Assembly: GCA_940671915.1 (NCBI GenBank)
Contig: CALNVZ010003435.1
Coordinates: 9,095,167 to 9,159,166 of the forward strand
DNA: 64,000 nucleotides
Reading direction: 5' to 3'
From: Paracentrotus lividus
Taxonomy: Eukaryota > Echinodermata > Echinoidea > Camarodonta > Echinidae
Of the stretch, positions 61,401-64,000 are shown in pieces. Below the pieces are notes generated by a model, which saw only the letters and a list, made by a program, of their open reading frames with translations, made no database searches and was not told where the DNA came from. The position numbers and the translations under genes were made by a program. Within the stretch, counting starts at the first letter, position 1. Every line of letters starts with the position of its first letter.

Positions 61401-61837
61401 CCTCAATTTATATCAGCATCCCTCACCATCCCCCTTTACCTTGATATACTTTGATATTAATTATTATTACAGGTGACAAAGGTGTAGCTCGTCTTTGGAA
61501 CCGATTCAATCAATTCCAGATCAACGATTGTCACCACCTTTGCACCTCTCATCTCCGAGATGCCTTGTCATCTTTTAACATCCCTTTCGACGAATCCAAG
61601 CAATTGTCAAGCATCGACATCACGACCTGTTTCGAACACGGATCCGAAGACGGTGAACTCATCATCAACTTCATTTGCCACACCCTTGATCTTCGTGGCT
61701 CAGCTCCGCCCGAGCTCTACAAGGAGGTGGTTGATTACATGGGGTCTGACCAGTGCTCAGAACGCATGGAGGATGGGACTGTGCTCTTTAACAACGACTG
61801 GGATGCTGCTATTGCTCAAAAACCACTTTCTAAATAA
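39591..61837 (+). CDS. hnmt-like: Histamine N-methyltransferase-like protein, copy D (exons intact, 299 aa)
   Basis: The exons 39591-39795, 55687-56016 and 61473-61837 join in phase 1 to give 299 codons and TAA. Exon 1 encodes METIKLKSI...FPADTEMNLLGVGSGS. Exon 2 encodes GEKDSKMAASIKSRF, LEPAAKQLEMY (Glu at the SAM-ribose position), FDLRQLGIDEY and FISAIHSLYYAKDF. Exon 3 encodes GDKGVARLWNRF, FEHGSEDGELIINF, RGSAPPELYKEVVDYMGSD and VLFNNDWDAAIAQKPLSK. The product is predicted to be a cytosolic SAM-dependent small-molecule methyltransferase. The human Gln143 position is His, and the Asn283 position is kept. Intron 1 is about 15.9 kb and intron 2 about 5.5 kb, against 0.3 and 0.55 kb in copy B. 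Alternatively, exon 1 and exons 2-3 could belong to two incomplete copies. The intron edges align to intron 1 of copy C on both sides, which favours one gene expanded by insertion. Confidence 0.8.
39959..39990 (+). mobile_element. Partial end of the TACAGTGCGTCCC MITE family
   Basis: AGTGCGTCCCAAATAAAGG follows GATTATTATCAAAAT, which is where homology to intron 1 of copy C stops. The other end was not found. Confidence 0.35.
40381..40610. repeat. Poly-A-rich low-complexity tract (~230 bp)
   Basis: Almost pure A with scattered T, G and C. The phenylalanine-rich minus-strand frames are artefacts. Confidence 0.9.
41150..43900 (+). repeat. Large direct duplication in intron 1 of D, unit 1
   Basis: Collinear with about 49130-53340. 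Matching anchors include CCTGACCTCATGGGTACCAG (41606/49839), CACATACTGTTCTGCAGGTC (43117/52290) and TTTTAGATCATACATGCATT (43791/53231). Unit 1 ends at the N gap. No gene recognised inside. Confidence 0.7.
41994..42195. mobile_element. Foldback MITE (GGGTGTAACACAAAGACTT ends)
   Basis: The left arm GGGTGTAACACAAAGACTT...TTTACGATTGATTTTTT is mirrored by AAAAAATCAATCGTAAC...AAGTCTTTGTGTTACATCCC. Inside, GCCTCATCATGG and AATAATGAGGTT also pair. Arms are about 75 bp. Confidence 0.7.
43909..43933. other. Assembly gap (25 N)
   Basis: Unknown bases exactly at the end of the similarity between the 41-44-kb and 49-53-kb units. Confidence 0.99.
43934..44766. other. Non-coding interval in intron 1 of D
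   Basis: A TC-rich tract (about 44000-44090), otherwise AT-rich sequence with no recognisable gene. Confidence 0.5.
44767..44908. mobile_element. 142-bp MITE
   Basis: CTGGGGGGCATTTCTCAAAAG followed by ACTTGTC is mirrored by GACAAGTCCTTTGATAATGC followed by GCCCCCCCCAG. The inner blocks GTCGG...TTATCCGACAAA and TTTGTCGGATAAAG also pair. Typical short palindromic DNA element. Confidence 0.75.
44909..49129. other. AT-rich interval in intron 1 of D
   Basis: No gene recognised. A short cysteine-rich open frame (45122-45406) is noted under findings. A T/C-rich tract spans about 46040-46300. Confidence 0.45.
49130..53340 (+). repeat. Large direct duplication in intron 1 of D, unit 2
   Basis: Same order and orientation as 41150-43900, but about 1.5 times longer because many short insertions are scattered between matching blocks. 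Similarity is patchy at the start and strong around 52255-52450 and 53210-53320. Confidence 0.65.
54235..54335 (+). mobile_element. LINE/SINE 3' tail remnant
   Basis: AAAGCGCTTATAGATG ... TTAAGCGCTATAAA is followed by an ATT-repeat tail. It resembles the inverted remnant at 56728-56800, which adjoins LINE coding sequence. Confidence 0.45.
54336..55400. other. Unclassified sequence before exon 2 of D
   Basis: A motif close to TCAACCGTGAA recurs (near 54870, 54988), with TCATCCGTC near 54560. It may be an unclassified interspersed repeat. No termini were found. Confidence 0.3.
55687..56016 (+). CDS. hnmt-like: Copy D exon 2
   Basis: 330 nt, two codons longer than copy B at KKSDNEFQG. The acceptor is CTCTTAAAAAG|GTGAGAAGG and the donor GAATCAG|GTATGATG. 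It is open throughout. The preceding ~280 bases are homologous to the end of intron 1 of copy C. Confidence 0.9.
56728..57040 (-). mobile_element. LINE C-terminal remnant with 3' tail
   Basis: The minus strand encodes SFSHAATVLWNKLLEYLRNI, then FRSVLKTHLFRY, the usual end of CR1/L2-like ORF2. A 3' UTR containing GCGCTATACAAA and a TTATTATT tail follows. Just upstream on this strand (about 57060-57100), SPLLFTLYVGYI resembles an RT motif, suggesting an internally deleted copy. Confidence 0.65.
58030..58320. mobile_element. ~290-bp palindromic element (CGGAGACGTCTCCG)
   Basis: The ends GTGCTATCTCACT and AGTGAGATACAGCC are inverted. Inside, GCGGAGACG/CGTCTCCGC motifs repeat, and AAATAGTATTAGAGACG pairs with CGTCTCTAATACTATTT. 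Non-coding hairpin element. Confidence 0.65.
59130..60750 (-). mobile_element. LINE reverse-transcriptase remnant, interrupted
   Basis: Reading down the minus strand: FDPATYDILLQRLKLRFGF, GQAIKWIESYL and SQGVPQGSVIGPILFTLYTS (RT palm motifs, about 60745-60515). A nested MITE follows, then DVSIATSEISNCVRSIREW and LNLDCTLVNATNTCKHLGGF, ...ERLIYAFVMCHLDSCNSLL, LRNVHWPPI, IQFK and ITELLRQYT (about 59848-59130). The YADD block is missing. This is the CR1/L2-like arrangement. In-frame stops show it is dead. It lies antisense within intron 2 of copy D. Confidence 0.85.
59849..60512. mobile_element. Palindromic mariner-type MITE nested in the LINE
   Basis: It begins TACAGTGTGTCCCAGAAAGA and carries the same inner blocks as 21451-22132 (GAAATGGCTAC, GCTCATATC, GCATGCTTCAATGAGCAAT, CTGCGCAGAAATT), mirrored in its second half. 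The right terminus stops at GTGTATAGTTTTT; the final TGGGACGCACTGTA is missing. Confidence 0.8.
61180..61198. repeat. Poly-A run in intron 2 of D
   Basis: A short A homopolymer at about 61181-61197. Nothing else distinctive. Confidence 0.7.
61473..61837 (+). CDS. hnmt-like: Copy D exon 3
   Basis: 365 nt, acceptor TTATTATTACAG|GTGACAAAGG (junction codon GGT, Gly). Open to TAA at 61835-61837. It has the same length as copy B exon 3 but the GDKGVARLWNRF start shared with copy C. Confidence 0.9.
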
Positions 61838-61838
61838 A
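61833..61838 (+). promoter_or_regulatory. Candidate polyadenylation signal overlapping stop
   Basis: AATAAA overlaps the TAA stop, as in copy B. No other AATAAA was noticed in the next ~300 bases. Confidence 0.4.
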
Positions 61839-62158
61839 CGATTGATTATCATTACGCCTGATTATTGTTATGGTCACAAAAGCCGACAGGCGCCTATTTG
61901 GTGATCAGGCAGTGCATTTTTTGTGTAGGATTGTTTTACGAGCAGGGTACTCCGCACAAAAAAAATGGCCTTGTGTTCACCATAAAAAGAACTATAGGTA
62001 CTGTAATCTCAAATCTACGATGACAAGAGAAATTATTGAAATACACATTTACTTCTTTAAAAATGACCATATCTGCCATTTAATGGGAAAACTACTATTT
62101 TTTTTCCTTCTAATTTTGAGCCTGCGCATCTTTATTATCAGCAATCATTAGGCTTGTT

Positions 62159-62554
62159 CAGGCGCGTATCCAGGATTTGGCACCCCGGGGGACCCGATGT
62201 GATTTTGATTTTGGCGCCCCCTCCCCCCCCCCCCAGTGGTGCATCCAGAAAGGTACACCCTATTTTTTTTTCCCGTTACACCGGGCGAGCCAAAAGGTAC
62301 ACTCAAATTTTTTCACGTCACGTCACGCTGGCCAAGCGATAAGCGGTGGAGGGGGGGGGGGTGTTTAAATTTCTTCCGGCCTTCGGCCGATCGCAAGGAC
62401 ATATATCAGCTATAGGGGTAGGTTTAAGATGTCAATCGGCTCAAATCATGTACCTTCAATTTGGCGCCCCTTTCTGGTCATTTTGGCGCCCTTTTGGGCG
62501 CCCACCCGGGGGCCGGGGCCCGTAAAGCCCCCCCCCCCCCAGAATACGCGCATG
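62159..62554. mobile_element. 396-bp MITE, same termini as the 4.07-kb element
   Basis: The start CAGGCGCGTATCCAGG and end CCAGAATACGCGCATG are inverted partners. TTGTT lies immediately on both sides (62154-62158 and 62555-62559), an exact 5-bp target duplication. Inner AAAGGTACA(C) repeats and GCGATAAGCGG are shared with 18078-18616. Confidence 0.85.
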
Positions 62555-62559
62555 TTGTT

Positions 62560-63037
62560 TTGCCATTCAGATGTGACTACTGAAATGTGATTGTTTAAAA
62601 ACTGAAAACCCCAGAAGTTACAGTTAATTTGATATTTTTGTGACCTTAAACCAAAAATGGGGTGGCAAATCTGTCAAAAAATGTCCTCTCCGAATTCGGT
62701 GTTTTTACGCATAGTTAAACATCACTTAATGAACAACGTTTTTGTCTGTAAGATGTATATGCAACAAACTTTTGTTTATTTTGCCCACATCCACTTATTT
62801 TTTTCAGACAGTTCATGTTATAATGTTGTCAAATCAAGTTCCGTCAAAAAGAGTCCTCTCCGAAAAATGAAGCAATTGACTTTAAGTGTAATAAATAATT
62901 TGAACCCCTATAGATAAATAAATTGATGTCCTCATGCCTGAAAATTTAAAAGCAATATCATCTCACTTGTCTAAAACACATACACAAAACTAGAGGAAAA
63001 CAACAAAAAAAAGCTTTTTGGTGTCCAGTTAGACTAA
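62560..63037. other. Non-coding downstream flank
   Basis: An 86-codon frame at 62657-62917 matches nothing I recognise. AT-rich otherwise. Confidence 0.4.
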
Positions 63038-63039
63038 AG

Positions 63040-64000
63040 GGCCTGTCCCACAAAAGGCGATCGTTGTGGCGACAACCTGCGAACTACTTTTTAGTACCCA
63101 TCATCACCATGCACAGGTCCAATCGCCTATAAGATCGTGAATTAACGCGTCTGTCGCCAACAAATACGTAGCAAAATTCTGTTCGCCGCTAGTTTCTCAA
63201 CAAGTTAAACAATAGCCGGCGTCAGTTGGGTTGACGTTAAAGGGACGTATAATTGATAAAACATGGGGAAATCACCTTATCTCGGATGAAATAATAACAT
63301 TCCAATCAGAGCCTGAGGCGTGTTGCGTAATCTTCAGCGCCAACCCGTCTGGAGTTAATCCGGTTAATCCTTCATGGCTAGGCTAACTAACCAGAATTCC
63401 GAAGTAAATCTAACCTATGTTTTGTTTTTGAAATGGAGCATTATACAAGTCCTCTCTTTGAATTTATACGGAGAGACCCGTTGAGAGTCCAAAGCTACTG
63501 ACTGACTGAATTCGGTCAACTTCGTCATGTTCGTGCTGTCCGAATGTTAATCCCCAGTAGGCCGACCCATGCGTAAGCCACTGTCGATTGTGTACGAGTC
63601 AATGGAGCTCAGGAAAAACGCGCATTCCCCACGATCTCCGACTTTCAGGGCCCTTTAATGACCGTAGCCTGTCTTCTCTTGTCGCGACAAGATGCTATCG
63701 TAGATTGTCGCCAGATAGAACATGTTTAGCAGAGCGGAACGGCGGCCAGTTGTAGGTTGCCGCGCTCCAGCGTACGTTGCACGCATCGCTGAACCGAAAG
63801 GCCAGTAAAATTTAAGCCGCTACGGCCTTTGTCGCCACCTCCATTCATCAAAATTCGGATCGGACCGGCGCCAAGATACTGTACAGTCGCCGCTGATTTT
63901 TGAAATTTTCAAAAATCACTCACGACCCAAATTATAATGCGCGACTGAGAGGACTATCACGAATATAAAGGCGACAGGCCGCCATGAGGTAGAAAACACT
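63040..64000. repeat. GC-richer interspersed repeat, runs off the window
   Basis: It begins GGGCCTGTCCCACAAAAGGC and is rich in GTCGCGACA/TTGTCGCC motifs in both orientations (about 63160, 63680, 63700, 63830). The start resembles 24257 onward. No right terminus is seen, so the boundary is unknown. Confidence 0.4.

Overview
This is eukaryotic, intron-containing, AT-rich genomic DNA, probably from a marine deuterostome invertebrate and most likely an echinoderm. That assignment is an inference. It rests on split genes with GT/AG introns, very dense short TIR/foldback elements, poly-C/poly-G runs beside transposon ends, and one long-inverted-repeat element built like the sea urchin TU/foldback class. 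No rRNA, tRNA, CRISPR array or prokaryotic operon was seen. Two N gaps lie at 25202-25221 and 43909-43933.

The recognisable gene content is one tandem family. Four plus-strand copies of a three-exon, SAM-dependent methyltransferase gene resemble histamine N-methyltransferase (HNMT). Copy A (13373-19131) is broken by small indels. Copy B (23336-25084) is intact at 297 aa. Copy C (28513-33612) is a pseudogene split by three insertions. Copy D (39591-61837) is intact in its exons at 299 aa, but intron 1 is swollen to about 16 kb. Every copy has the same architecture: a 205-nt exon 1 ending inside the glycine-rich SAM loop, a 324-330-nt exon 2 in the intact copies, a 365-nt exon 3, and phase-1 introns. 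Residues that contact histamine in the human enzyme are only partly kept, so the substrate is uncertain.

Layout: 1-5080 is non-coding. At 5081-8690 and 8825-12505 lies a diverged 3.7-kb direct duplication, each unit carrying a foldback element. Copy A, its intron 2 full of non-autonomous transposons, spans 13.4-19.1 kb. At 19.1-23.3 kb are several TIR elements. Copy B follows at 23.3-25.1 kb, then a 578-bp tandem duplication (26459-27615) and another TIR element upstream of copy C. Copy C (28.5-33.6 kb) carries a 5'-truncated LINE in exon 2, and in exon 3 a reverse-oriented retroposon tail plus a 2.4-kb TU-like foldback. A 4.07-kb element (34321-38389) lies upstream of copy D. Inside intron 1 of D is about 15 kb of extra DNA, including a second diverged duplication (about 41.15-43.9 and 49.13-53.34 kb). 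Intron 2 of D carries minus-strand LINE reverse-transcriptase remnants with a nested palindromic MITE. The last 2 kb hold a 396-bp relative of the 4.07-kb element and further repeat DNA.

Many differences between paralogous stretches are single-base indels. Some apparent pseudogene lesions and duplications may therefore be consensus errors or unmerged haplotypes rather than biology.
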